Shown one piece after another: positions 54,339-62,887 of a stretch of 64,000 nucleotides of DNA (the stretch's first letter is position 1; every line of letters begins with the position of its first letter). The stretch is from the NCBI GenBank assembly GCA_016223165.1, contig JACRPO010000001.1, positions 248,001 through 312,000 of the forward strand. Direction: 5' to 3'. This DNA comes from Burkholderiales bacterium. Lineage in GTDB: Bacteria > Pseudomonadota > Gammaproteobacteria > Burkholderiales > Burkholderiaceae_C. The notes under the pieces were generated by a model that was given only the letters and a program-made list of their open reading frames with translations, was not told where the DNA came from and searched no databases. A program made the translations under genes and the position numbers.

Positions 54339-56246
54339 ATGCTGCGCGCCGCTCTGCCCACGGCCGATGGCGGCGCGGCACCCGGTCCGGCACGGGCGCT
54401 GCGCGGGCTCGGCCCGGCGGGCGAACTGGTGGCGATGCTGGTCGCCGGCACGGCGCTGTCGTGGCTGTTCACCGGGCATGTCTTCGGGCACAGCAACAAC
54501 GTCTTCCACCTGCCCATCGTCGCCGGCCTGGCCGCGCGGCCGGGGTTCGCTGACGACGCCTTCGTGCAGTCGCTCGCCGGCTTCGCCTCGGGGCTGTGGA
54601 TGCTGCTGGAGGGCAGCGATGCGCGCTGGCCGGCACCGCTGCTCTTTGCCGTCGGCCTGGCCGCGAGCAAGGCGCTCACGCTGCTCGGCGCGGTGGCGGT
54701 GGCGCGCACGCTCGGCCTGGCCGGGTGCTGGCGCACGCTCGCCTTCGTCGCCGTGGTGGCGAGCACGCCGCTGCTGCAGGGCACGGCCTATGCCGGGCAT
54801 GGCGGGCTCTTCGTCGACTACTTCAGCCACTCCGAGCTCGCCAACGGCCTGACGCTGCTCGCCTGGTGGGCGTCGCTCCGGCAGCGGCACGGGCTCGCGC
54901 TGGCGCTGAACGGCGGCGTGTGCTTTCTCAATGCGTTCATGGCGACGTGGAACCTCGTGCCCTGGTTGTGGCTGCTGCTGGCCGACCGGCGCGAGCGGCG
55001 CTGGCCGTGGCGCGTGCAGGGGCCGGCGCTCGCCGCCGGGCTCGCGATGGCGCTGCCGTGGGCGGCGCCGGTGCTGTGGCGGGTGGGTTGGGCGGGCCTG
55101 ACGGGCGACGGCGTGGGCGCCGCGCCCGGGGTGGGGACCTCCTCGGGGGTTTCGGGGCTCTCGGGGCATGCCGGACTCTCGGCAACGCTGCCCGCGCTGG
55201 ACCTGCGCGAGTTCGTGCGTGGGCACTACCCGTATCACTTTCTCGCCAGCGAGATGCCGCTCGCGCAGTGGCTGGGGCTGGGCGCGGTGCTGGGCGCTGC
55301 CCTGGCCGGCCTGCACTGGCTCGGTCCGGCGGCGGCCGGTCTGCGGCGGTTGCTGCTGGCCTACGGCGTGGTCTATGCGGCGGGGGTCGTGCTGCCGCTC
55401 GCGAGCGACGCGCCGGCGCTGATCCGCCTGCACCTGCTGCGCAGCAGCGTGTACCTGCACTTCATCGCCGCCATCGCGCTCGCGCTCGTGCTGGTGCAAC
55501 CGGTGGCCGGGCGGGCGCTGCGGCGCGCCGCCGTCGCCGCAGCATTGCTGACGGCGCGGCCGGCGATCGTCATCGTGCTCGTCGTCGCGGTGGCGGAGCG
55601 GCTCGCGGTGCCGTCGACGCGGTGGCGCCTCACGCCGCACGCGGAGCCGACGCCTGCGGCAACGACGCACGCTGCAACGACGCACGCGGCAACGACGTAC
55701 AAGACAACGACGCCCGCGGCAGCGATCTGCGGCACATCGATGCCCGTCGGGATCGCCGCCGCGATGGCCGCGCCGATCGCCGGCATCGCCATCGCCGCCT
55801 GGCAGGTGGCCACGTTGCCGGCACGGCTCGCGCACACGCGCTCGCTCGTCGAATCCGGCCGGCACTGGGAGGCCATGGCGAGAAGGGTCGGTGAGGCGAC
55901 CCCCGTCGGCGCGAGCGTGCTGCTGCCGCTCGAGACCGGCTCATGGCGGCCGCCCGACGCCGGCAGCGGCGTCTTCGAGTACGCCTCCGGCCGCTCGGTG
56001 TGGGTGGACGACAAGCGCGGCGCGGCGGTGCTCTGGCAGCCGGCCCTGCACGCGCGTTGGCGCGAGCGGCGCGACGAGGTCGAGCCGTTGCGCGGCTGGC
56101 CCGAGCGCCTGCGCTACGCCGCCGACAAGGGCGTGGCGATGGTGGTCGGCCGCTGCGACGAACTGCCGGCCGCCTCGGTGCCCGAGCTGCGCGCGGGGCA
56201 GCTGTGCGCGGTGCGGCCGACCGCTGCATGGGCGTCGAAGCCCTGA
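54339..56246 (+). CDS. Polytopic membrane protein of the eps locus, function unknown
   Basis: A 635-residue protein with about eleven membrane helices. A first periplasmic loop carries HSNNVFHLPIVAGLAARPGFADDAFVQSLAGFASGLWMLLEG, then VDYFSHSELANGLTLLAWW. The soluble C-terminal segment (from about residue 510) has no recognised domain. The layout recalls GT-C glycosyltransferases, but no clear catalytic motif was found. The frame extends upstream to ATG 54231, but that lies inside the palindromic element, so the first ATG after it was chosen. A 15-bp repeat and a Gly/Ser repeat (55141-55185) add low-complexity loops. It overlaps or abuts the GT87-like gene. Confidence 0.75.
   Translation: MLRAALPTADGGAAPGPARALRGLGPAGELVAMLVAGTALSWLFTGHVFGHSNNVFHLPIVAGLAARPGFADDAFVQSLAGFASGLWMLLEGSDARWPAPLLFAVGLAASKALTLLGAVAVARTLGLAGCWRTLAFVAVVASTPLLQGTAYAGHGGLFVDYFSHSELANGLTLLAWWASLRQRHGLALALNGGVCFLNAFMATWNLVPWLWLLLADRRERRWPWRVQGPALAAGLAMALPWAAPVLWRVGWAGLTGDGVGAAPGVGTSSGVSGLSGHAGLSATLPALDLREFVRGHYPYHFLASEMPLAQWLGLGAVLGAALAGLHWLGPAAAGLRRLLLAYGVVYAAGVVLPLASDAPALIRLHLLRSSVYLHFIAAIALALVLVQPVAGRALRRAAVAAALLTARPAIVIVLVVAVAERLAVPSTRWRLTPHAEPTPAATTHAATTHAATTYKTTTPAAAICGTSMPVGIAAAMAAPIAGIAIAAWQVATLPARLAHTRSLVESGRHWEAMARRVGEATPVGASVLLPLETGSWRPPDAGSGVFEYASGRSVWVDDKRGAAVLWQPALHARWRERRDEVEPLRGWPERLRYAADKGVAMVVGRCDELPAASVPELRAGQLCAVRPTAAWASKP
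55659..55718. repeat. 15-bp tandem repeat in the eps membrane protein gene
   Basis: Four 15-bp units beginning GCAACGACGCACGCT encode AATTH AATTH AATTY KTTTP in a loop between membrane helices. The first two differ by one base. Confidence 0.9.
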
Positions 56247-56260
56247 GCGGGACGAGCCGC

Positions 56261-57949
56261 ATGCTGCCGCCTTCCTCCTCCACCGCCGCCGTTGCCGTGC
56301 ACTGCAGCTCGGCCCCGGCCGGCGACGCCTTGCCCGTGGCCCGTGCCGGCCCAGCAGCCGCCATCGAGAGCGCGGCCGTCCCGGAGCGGGCGCGGCGCGA
56401 GCGGCGCCTGCTCGTCGCGCTGATGTCGGTCATCGCCGCCGGGTGCCTGATCTCCGCGGCCGCCGTGGCCTTGTCGCTGGCGCTCGGCGAGAGCTGGAAG
56501 GAGGCGCTGCGCTCGACTTCGCTGCTGCAGGTGCATCGCCTTCGCCTGCAGGGCGGCATGGATTCGTGGGGCCCGATGTGGGCCGGCCTGGCGCGGCAGC
56601 GCGCGGCGGCGGGCGCAGGCGCGGGCGCGCGCTTGGGTGCGTCTTCGCCGTACGAGCAGGCACTGCGCCTGGACCGCTGCAAGTTCCAGTACCCGCCCTC
56701 GTCGTGGCTGCTGCTCGAGATGCTGCCCGAGCCGGCCGGCGCGCCGCTGTCCTGTGTGGACGGGGGGACGCCGGGCGCCGACATCCACTCCGCCGCCTGG
56801 CCGGCCAAGCCGTGGCTGGCGCTGGCCTCGGCGTTCGCCTGCCTCGGCCTCGTCGCCGTGTCGATGGCGGTGCTGCGGCGAACGCTGGCGTCGGTGGCCA
56901 CGGCGCCGCCCGGTGCATCGCCGGCAGCGGATGGCGCATCGCCCACAGAAGGGCACCTCGGCCGCCTCTCGTGGACGGCCAGGGCACCGCTGTGGATTGG
57001 GGCCGCGCTGGCCGGCCTTTGCTTCTATCCGCTGATCAAGGGTCACACCCTCGGGCAGTTGCAGGTCTTCATCAACCTGGCGCTCGGGGCGGCGCTGCTG
57101 CTGTGGCCGCGCCGGCCGCGCGTGAGCGGCGTGCTCGTCGGTCTGTGCTGCCTCTTCAAGCCGCAGTACCTGCTCTTCCTCGGCTGGGGCCTGTTGCGGC
57201 GGCGCTGGAGCTTCGCCGCGGCGCTGGCCACCGTGGCCGTGGCCGGCCACGGGCTGGCGCTGGCGCGCTACGGGCTCGAGGTACATCTGCACTATCTGCA
57301 ACTGCTGCAGGGGCTGGCGCAGGTGGGCGAGGTGTTCTGGGCCAACCAGAGCGCCAACGGCGTGCTCAACCGCCTGCTGCAGACGGGCGATGCGGTGGCC
57401 TGGGCGCCGGCGGCCTTCCCCGCCTATCACCCGCTCGTGCGCTGGGGCACCTTCGCCAGCTCGCTCGCGCTGCTGCTGGCGGCGATCTGGCCGCGGCGTG
57501 CAGCCACCTCGGCGGCCGAGGTCGACCGGCCCCTCTCGGTCGCGTCGGTCGACTCGCGTGACGCGCGTGGCGCGCGCAACTCGCCGCATTCCTCGGTCGA
57601 CGCGCTCGACTTCGCCGCCATGCTCGCGGCGGTGACGATCGCCTCGCCGATCGCCTGGGAGCACCACTACGGCAGCTTCCTGCCGATCTTCGCGCTGCTC
57701 GCCGGCGTGCTCGCGACGCAGCCGCGCTGGCCGGCCGCCAGCGCGCTCGTGCTCGGCGCCTCGTTCGTCGCCATGTCGCATGCCGTGCTGCGGCCGGAGT
57801 GGATCTTCGTCGGCCCCCTCGCCGGGATCGCCGGCTCGCATCTGTGGCTGGGCGCGCTGGCGCTCTTCGGTCTGCTGCTCGCGTGGCGGGCACGTCCGGC
57901 GTCCACGCCCGCGGCTGCGGCTGCAGCTGCGGCGGGAGGCCCCGCGTGA
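56261..57949 (+). CDS. Polytopic membrane glycosyltransferase-like protein (GT87/DUF2029 type), paralogue
   Basis: A 562-residue protein clearly homologous to the one at 45012-46700. Shared segments include GGMDSWGPMWAGLARQR, DRCKFQYPPSSWLLLEMLPEP, HTLGQLQVFINLALG, LVGLCCLFKPQYLLFLGWGLLRR and SPIAWEHHYGSFLPIFAL. It should use a polyprenyl-phosphate sugar on the periplasmic side. The start could also be ATG 56228, which overlaps the previous gene; ATG 56261 was preferred because it gives the same length as the paralogue. A Gly/Ala insert (AAAGAGAGARLGA) lies in the first loop. It overlaps wzx by 4 bp (GTGA). Confidence 0.75.
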   Translation: MLPPSSSTAAVAVHCSSAPAGDALPVARAGPAAAIESAAVPERARRERRLLVALMSVIAAGCLISAAAVALSLALGESWKEALRSTSLLQVHRLRLQGGMDSWGPMWAGLARQRAAAGAGAGARLGASSPYEQALRLDRCKFQYPPSSWLLLEMLPEPAGAPLSCVDGGTPGADIHSAAWPAKPWLALASAFACLGLVAVSMAVLRRTLASVATAPPGASPAADGASPTEGHLGRLSWTARAPLWIGAALAGLCFYPLIKGHTLGQLQVFINLALGAALLLWPRRPRVSGVLVGLCCLFKPQYLLFLGWGLLRRRWSFAAALATVAVAGHGLALARYGLEVHLHYLQLLQGLAQVGEVFWANQSANGVLNRLLQTGDAVAWAPAAFPAYHPLVRWGTFASSLALLLAAIWPRRAATSAAEVDRPLSVASVDSRDARGARNSPHSSVDALDFAAMLAAVTIASPIAWEHHYGSFLPIFALLAGVLATQPRWPAASALVLGASFVAMSHAVLRPEWIFVGPLAGIAGSHLWLGALALFGLLLAWRARPASTPAAAAAAAAGGPA

Positions 57950-59184
57950 ACGCGCGCGCCCTGCACCCCATCTTCGAGCTCGCGCTGGCGCAGGCGGCGA
58001 CCTTCGCCTTCCCGCTCGTCTTCGCGGTCGTCTGCGGCCGCAACCTCGGGCTCGAGGGCTACGGCGAGATCGCGTTCTACACCGCGCTCGGCGGCTTCCT
58101 CGGCGTCATCGTCGAGTTCGGCTTCGACTGGCTCGGCATCCGCGAGGTGACGCAGAACGCGGCCGACGCCGAGCATTGCCGCCAGACGCTGCTGCACATC
58201 ACCGCCGTGCGCCTCGCGCTCGCGCTGATCATCGGCGCGCTGATGAGCGCGGCACTGTGGGGCTGGAAGGGCGGCGGGAAGGCCTCGCTGATCATCGGCA
58301 CCTGGGCCTACCTGCTCGGCTTCGCGTTCGACGTCGGCTGGTTCCTGCGCGCGATCGAGCGCACGCGCTTGCTGCTGCTCGTGACGCTGGTGGCGCGCGC
58401 GGCGGGCATCGCGCTGCTGGTGGCGCTCGTCAGCGGGCCGGCCGACCAGGCGCTGGCGATCTGGATCTATGCCTTCGTCGTCACGGCGAGCAGCGCGCTC
58501 GCCTGGCTGAGCCTGTGGCGGCTGCAGCTGGCGCGCGGGCCCTGGCGGCTGCTGCGCGCGCGCCTCGTCGGGCTGCTGCGCAACGCCTTCGCCATCCTGC
58601 TCGGCAACCTCAACGGCGCCATGCTCGGGCATGGCGGCGTCGCGCTGCTCGGCCTCGTCAGCGAGCCGGCCACGGTGGGCGCAGCCAGCCTCGCGCTGCG
58701 CGTGAAGATGGCGGCGCTGGCCGTGCTGCTGCCGATCCAGCAATGGAGCTTCGTGCGCCTGTCGCGCCATGCGCACACGGCGCCGGCGCTGATGCGCAGC
58801 GAGGGCCGGCGCACGCTGGCGGCGCTGATGGTCATCGGCGCGGCGCTGGCCCTCGCCGCCACGGCCGCCGCGCCGAAGATCAGCCAGATCGTCTTCCACG
58901 AGGCGGTGCCGGCGGCGATCGCGCTCATCGGCCTCCTGGCGCTGTCGATTCCGGTGCACTCGGCGGGCAACCTGTTCGGCGTGCAGAGCCTCGTCGCCCT
59001 CGGACGCGAGCGCAGCTTCGCGCTCATCCTGTGCGCGGCCTCGGTGCTGTTCTGCTCGCTGCTGCCGATGCTGAAGGGGCCGCTCGCCTACGGCTGGGCG
59101 CTGCTGGCCGCCGAAGGGCTGATCCTGCTCGCCTGCGGTCTCACGGTGCGGCATGCGCTCCTGGTGCTGGAGGCGCAGGGATGA
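57946..59184 (+). CDS. Polysaccharide flippase of the Wzx/PST family
   Basis: A 412-residue membrane protein with about twelve helices. The PST/MATE-like N-terminus LAQAATFAFPLVFAVVCGRNLGLEGYGEIAFYTALGGFLGVIVEFGFDWLGIREV matches Wzx proteins. It flips the lipid-linked repeat unit across the inner membrane. The GTG at 57946 was chosen because it has a strong GGGAGG site and overlaps the previous stop (GTGA). It is followed by wzy with a 4-bp ATGA overlap. Confidence 0.9.
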   Translation: MNARALHPIFELALAQAATFAFPLVFAVVCGRNLGLEGYGEIAFYTALGGFLGVIVEFGFDWLGIREVTQNAADAEHCRQTLLHITAVRLALALIIGALMSAALWGWKGGGKASLIIGTWAYLLGFAFDVGWFLRAIERTRLLLLVTLVARAAGIALLVALVSGPADQALAIWIYAFVVTASSALAWLSLWRLQLARGPWRLLRARLVGLLRNAFAILLGNLNGAMLGHGGVALLGLVSEPATVGAASLALRVKMAALAVLLPIQQWSFVRLSRHAHTAPALMRSEGRRTLAALMVIGAALALAATAAAPKISQIVFHEAVPAAIALIGLLALSIPVHSAGNLFGVQSLVALGRERSFALILCAASVLFCSLLPMLKGPLAYGWALLAAEGLILLACGLTVRHALLVLEAQG

Positions 59185-60611
59185 GGCCCCTCGCCGCCGG
59201 TGCCGTGACGCCGCACCCGCTGCCGTGGTGGACCTCGCCGGTGGGCCTCGCGCTCGGCTTCCAGCTGCCCGTGCTCGGCCTGGTGAGCTGGGCCGGCGCC
59301 AGCGCCGAAGGCTCCGAGGTGATCACGGTGCGCGCCATCCGTTTCCTCGCCTGGCCGCAGCTGCTGCTGGCGCTCGGCCTCTTGCTGGCCGGTGTGCTGG
59401 GCGCGCTCATCGGCCGCCAGCTGCGCCTCGCGCCGGGCGCGGCCGCCGAGCGCGGCGCCGCCGGTGATGCGGCCGATCGCACCGCCGGTGAAGCGAGCCC
59501 GCGCTCACCCCGCGCCGAGGCCGACACCGCGCGCGCCTGGGACCGCGCCGCGGCCGTCGCCGGCTTCGTCGCGCTGGCCGCCTACGTCATCTGGTTCCGC
59601 GACTACCTGCTCAACCCGGCGCTGATGCTCGACATCCTGCGCGGCGCCTTCGTGCCCAGCCGCACCGACATCACGCTCACGCCGGGCCTCACCTCGCTCG
59701 TCAACGTGGCACCGATCTTCTTCTCTATCCACGCCTACAACCGGCTCGTCGCGCGGCAAGCGGCGCCGCGGTGGCTGAACGGGCTCGCGCTGGCACTGGT
59801 GGCGCTCACGCTCTTTCGCGTCTACGCGTGGTCGGAGCGGCTGGCGCTCATCGAGGCCGTGGTGCCGGCCGCGCTGGCGGCGGCGGTGCCGATGATGCGA
59901 AGGCCCGGCGGCTTGCTGCGTGCGCTGTGCCGCGCCGGCCCCTATGCGGCGCTGCCGGTGGTGGTGCTGTTCTTCGGCATCGCCGAGTCGGCGCGCTCGT
60001 GGAGCTCGGACACCTACCACGGCAAGTACGACTTCTGGAGCTGGGTGCTCGGGCGGCTGGCCACCTACTACTACACGGCGCTCAACAACGGCGCCGGCCT
60101 GCTCGCCACCGTCGAGTGGCCGACGCTGAAGTTCGAGTTCATCGGCGGCTGGCTGCACAACCTGCCCGGCCTCGGCCGGCATTTCTCGGACTGGGTGGGG
60201 CCCCGCGGCAACGTGCTGCCGGAGTTCTTCGCGCGCTTCGCCGACCCCGAGTTCAACAGCCCCTCGGGCCTGTTCGGCATCGTCGTCGACATCGGCCTCG
60301 TGCCGGGCCTGGTGTACATGGCGCTGCTCGGCTTCATCGGCGGCGCATTGCACCGCGCCTATGCCGAGGGGCGCCTCGCCGGCGTGCTCGGCTACCCGCT
60401 GCTGTTCATCACGGCGCTGGAGATCTTCCGCTACCCCTACCTCGGCGAGCCGCGCGCCTTCACGTGGTTCCTCGGCATCGGGCTGGCGCTGTTCATCGCA
60501 CGCGGGGGGGCGGCGCGCGCACAGCCCGCCCGCCGGGCGCCAGGCGCCGGCCCCGCGCCCGGCGCGGCGGACGCGCGGGCCCAGGTGCCGCAGGCCGGAG
60601 CGCCGGCATGA
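59181..60611 (+). CDS. Wzy-like polysaccharide repeat-unit polymerase
   Basis: A 476-residue protein with about eleven helices. A large charged loop (DTYHGKYDFWSWVLGRLATYYYTALNNGAGLL, then FSDWVGPRGNVLPEFFARFADPEFNSPSGLFGIVVDIGLV) resembles oligosaccharide repeat-unit polymerases. Wzy proteins are poorly conserved, so the call rests on topology and its place between wzx and glycosyltransferases. The N-terminal cytoplasmic loop holds an Ala/Glu-rich stretch. The start overlaps the wzx stop by 4 bp, and the stop overlaps the GT2 start by 4 bp. Confidence 0.7.
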   Translation: MRPLAAGAVTPHPLPWWTSPVGLALGFQLPVLGLVSWAGASAEGSEVITVRAIRFLAWPQLLLALGLLLAGVLGALIGRQLRLAPGAAAERGAAGDAADRTAGEASPRSPRAEADTARAWDRAAAVAGFVALAAYVIWFRDYLLNPALMLDILRGAFVPSRTDITLTPGLTSLVNVAPIFFSIHAYNRLVARQAAPRWLNGLALALVALTLFRVYAWSERLALIEAVVPAALAAAVPMMRRPGGLLRALCRAGPYAALPVVVLFFGIAESARSWSSDTYHGKYDFWSWVLGRLATYYYTALNNGAGLLATVEWPTLKFEFIGGWLHNLPGLGRHFSDWVGPRGNVLPEFFARFADPEFNSPSGLFGIVVDIGLVPGLVYMALLGFIGGALHRAYAEGRLAGVLGYPLLFITALEIFRYPYLGEPRAFTWFLGIGLALFIARGGAARAQPARRAPGAGPAPGAADARAQVPQAGAPA

Positions 60612-61690
60612 AGGTGAGCATCGTCATCAACTGCTTCCACTACGCCGCCTACGTCGGCCAGGCGGTGCGCTCGGCGCTGGCGCAGACCTGGCCCGACACC
60701 GAGGTCATCGTCGTCGACGACGGTTCCACCGACGGCTCGCGCGAGGTCATCGATGCCATCCTGGTCAGCACCACGCGCCTGCGCAAGGTGTTCAAGCCCA
60801 ACGGCGGCCAGGGCTCCGCCTACAACGCCGGCTTCGCCGCCGCCGGCGGCGACATCGTGCTCTTCCTCGACGCCGACGACTGGCTCTACCCCGAGGCTGC
60901 CGAGCGGATCGCCAGCGCCTGGGCGCCGGGCGTGAGCAAGGTGCAGTTCCAGCTCGAGGTGGTGAACGCCGAAGGACACTCCCGGGGCCGCCACGTGCCC
61001 AGCGAGATGCACGACCACGAGGCTCTCGCGCTCGTCTCGCGTTTCGGCAGCTACGGCACGCCGCCGGGCTCGGGCAACGCCTACAGCGCCGAGTTCCTGC
61101 GCCAGGTCCTGCCGATGGACGAGCGGCCGTGGCGCATCGCCGCCGATTCGGTGACTATCCTGCTCGCGCCGGCCTACGGCCGCGTGGTGTCGCTGCGCCA
61201 ACCGCTCGGCGCCTACCGCGTGCACCGGCCGGACAGCGACGACTCGCTGCTCTTCAACAACGCGCCGCGCGGCCTGTGGGCCGAGTTCGAGCGCGTGCAG
61301 CGTTGCCAGGCGCTGGTGGTCTCGCACCTGTTGCGGCTCGATCGCCGCGTGCGCATCCCCCTGCTGCTGGCGCCCTGGGACGCGCGGCTGGTGGCGTTGT
61401 GCCTGCGCTTCGGGGGCCGGCCGGCTGCGGCCAGCGAAGCACAGGATGCGGGCGACGTGCCGGACACGCCTGGCGCAACACCCAGGCCGCCCGATTCGCC
61501 CCGTCGCTGGCCGCGCTGGCGCCTGGCGCGCTGGGCGCTGCAGTCGCTGTGGCAATGGCCTGGCCTCGGCCCGGTGATGAAGCTCGTGCAGAGCCTGTGG
61601 ATGATGAGCCTGTGGCTGCTGCCGGCGCCGCTGGCGCGGCCGATCGGGCGGCTGGACCGGCTGTTCAAGGGAGCACCCAGTGGGGCCTGA
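60608..61690 (+). CDS. Glycosyltransferase family 2
   Basis: A 360-residue GT-A glycosyltransferase: VSIVINCFHYAAYVGQAVRSALAQTWPDTEVIVVDDGSTDGS holds the nucleotide site, LFLDADDWL is the metal-binding DxD, and the acceptor region has PPGSGNAYSAEFLRQVLPM. The C-terminal 100 residues contain a basic, Pro-rich linker and an amphipathic segment (MKLVQSLWMMSLWLLPAPLA) that may bind the membrane. It transfers a sugar to the lipid-linked repeat unit. It overlaps wzy (4 bp) and the next glycosyltransferase (11 bp). Confidence 0.92.
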   Translation: MKVSIVINCFHYAAYVGQAVRSALAQTWPDTEVIVVDDGSTDGSREVIDAILVSTTRLRKVFKPNGGQGSAYNAGFAAAGGDIVLFLDADDWLYPEAAERIASAWAPGVSKVQFQLEVVNAEGHSRGRHVPSEMHDHEALALVSRFGSYGTPPGSGNAYSAEFLRQVLPMDERPWRIAADSVTILLAPAYGRVVSLRQPLGAYRVHRPDSDDSLLFNNAPRGLWAEFERVQRCQALVVSHLLRLDRRVRIPLLLAPWDARLVALCLRFGGRPAAASEAQDAGDVPDTPGATPRPPDSPRRWPRWRLARWALQSLWQWPGLGPVMKLVQSLWMMSLWLLPAPLARPIGRLDRLFKGAPSGA

Positions 61691-62810
61691 AGTCAACCAG
61701 CAGCCAGCGTCGCCGGCCATCGTGCTCAACGGCCGCTTCCTCACGCGCCAAGCCACGGGCGTCGACCGCTTCGCGACCGAGTTGCTGCGCGCGGTGCACG
61801 CGGCCGGCATGCCGGCGCCGGTGGCGTTGGTGCCGGCCAGTGATGGTGCTGTGCCGCCAACGGCCGCGATGATCACGGCCGGGCCCTGGGCGCCGCGCGA
61901 GGTCGGCCGGCGGCGCGGCCACGCCTGGGAACAGATCGACCTGCCGCGCGCCGCCGGCGAGCAGCCGCTGATCAACCTTTGCAATACCGCGCCGGCGCTG
62001 CGCACGCAGCAGATGGTCGTCATCCACGACGCCGCCAGCGCCGCCAACCCCGGCAACTACACCTTCGCCTTCCGCAGCTGGTACCGCCTGCTGCTCGGCA
62101 CCTTGATGCGTCGCAGCCGGGTCGTCGCCACCGTCTCGAAGTTCAGCGCCGACGAGCTGCAGCGCCACTTCGGGCCGCGCCGCCCGCGGCAGGGCGGGCT
62201 CGAGATCATCGGCGAGGGCGGCGAGCACATCCTGCGCGAGCCGGCCGACACCGGCATCGTCGAGCGCCTCGGCCTCGCCGGCCGGCGCTACGTGCTGGCG
62301 GTGGGCAGCCGCAGCCCGAACAAGAACTTCGCCGGCGTGCTGGAGGCGCTGCAACGGCTGCCGCACGCCGACCTGCTGCTCGTGGCCACCGGCCCCACCA
62401 ACATCTCGGCCGGCGCCATCTTCGGCAAGACGCAGGCGCTGGCCGACCCGCGCGTGGTGAGCGCCGGCTACGTCAGCGACGCCGAGCTGCGTGCGCTGTA
62501 CGAAAACGCGGCCTGCTTCGCCTTCCCGTCGTTCTATGAGGGCTTCGGCCTGCCGCCGCTGGAGGCGATGTGCTGCGGCTGCCCGGTGGTGGTGTCGCGC
62601 CGCGCCTCGCTGCCCGAGGTGTGCGGCGACGCCGCGCTGTACTGCGAGCCCGACGAGCCCGCCACGCTGGCGAGGGCACTGGCGCGTGTGCTCGATTCGC
62701 GCGGCCTGCGCGAGGACCTCGCCGCCGCCGGCCGCACGCGTGCCGCCGCCTGGACCTGGGCCGCCGCCGGCCGCCAGTTCGGCCAGATCGTGCAGGCGCG
62801 GCTGGCCTGA
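61680..62810 (+). CDS. Glycosyltransferase family 4
   Basis: A 376-residue GT-B enzyme. It has the N-terminal acceptor half (VLNGRFLTRQATGVDRFATELLRAV) and the donor site FPSFYEGFGLPPLEAMCCGCPVVVSRRASLPEVCGDAALY with the E-x7-E pair. RYVLAVGSRSPNKNFAGVLEAL marks the start of the C-terminal domain. It resembles mannosyltransferases of polysaccharide loci. It begins with GTG 61680 (GGGAG just upstream) inside the end of the GT2 gene. Acts at the cytoplasmic face on the lipid-linked oligosaccharide. Confidence 0.9.
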   Translation: MGPEVNQQPASPAIVLNGRFLTRQATGVDRFATELLRAVHAAGMPAPVALVPASDGAVPPTAAMITAGPWAPREVGRRRGHAWEQIDLPRAAGEQPLINLCNTAPALRTQQMVVIHDAASAANPGNYTFAFRSWYRLLLGTLMRRSRVVATVSKFSADELQRHFGPRRPRQGGLEIIGEGGEHILREPADTGIVERLGLAGRRYVLAVGSRSPNKNFAGVLEALQRLPHADLLLVATGPTNISAGAIFGKTQALADPRVVSAGYVSDAELRALYENAACFAFPSFYEGFGLPPLEAMCCGCPVVVSRRASLPEVCGDAALYCEPDEPATLARALARVLDSRGLREDLAAAGRTRAAAWTWAAAGRQFGQIVQARLA

Positions 62811-62860
62811 CCGGCACGACAACTCACGACAGCGTCACGACATTGCCACCCAGGGAGAAG

Positions 62861-62887
62861 GCCGCATGAGCCGCATGAGCCGCATGA
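62861..62887. repeat. Triplicated start-codon unit
   Basis: Three perfect copies of GCCGCATGA in a row give three in-frame ATGs at 62866, 62875 and 62884 (MSRMSRMIDRRR). The ribosome site GGGAGAAGG is 6 bp before the first. Confidence 0.95.
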
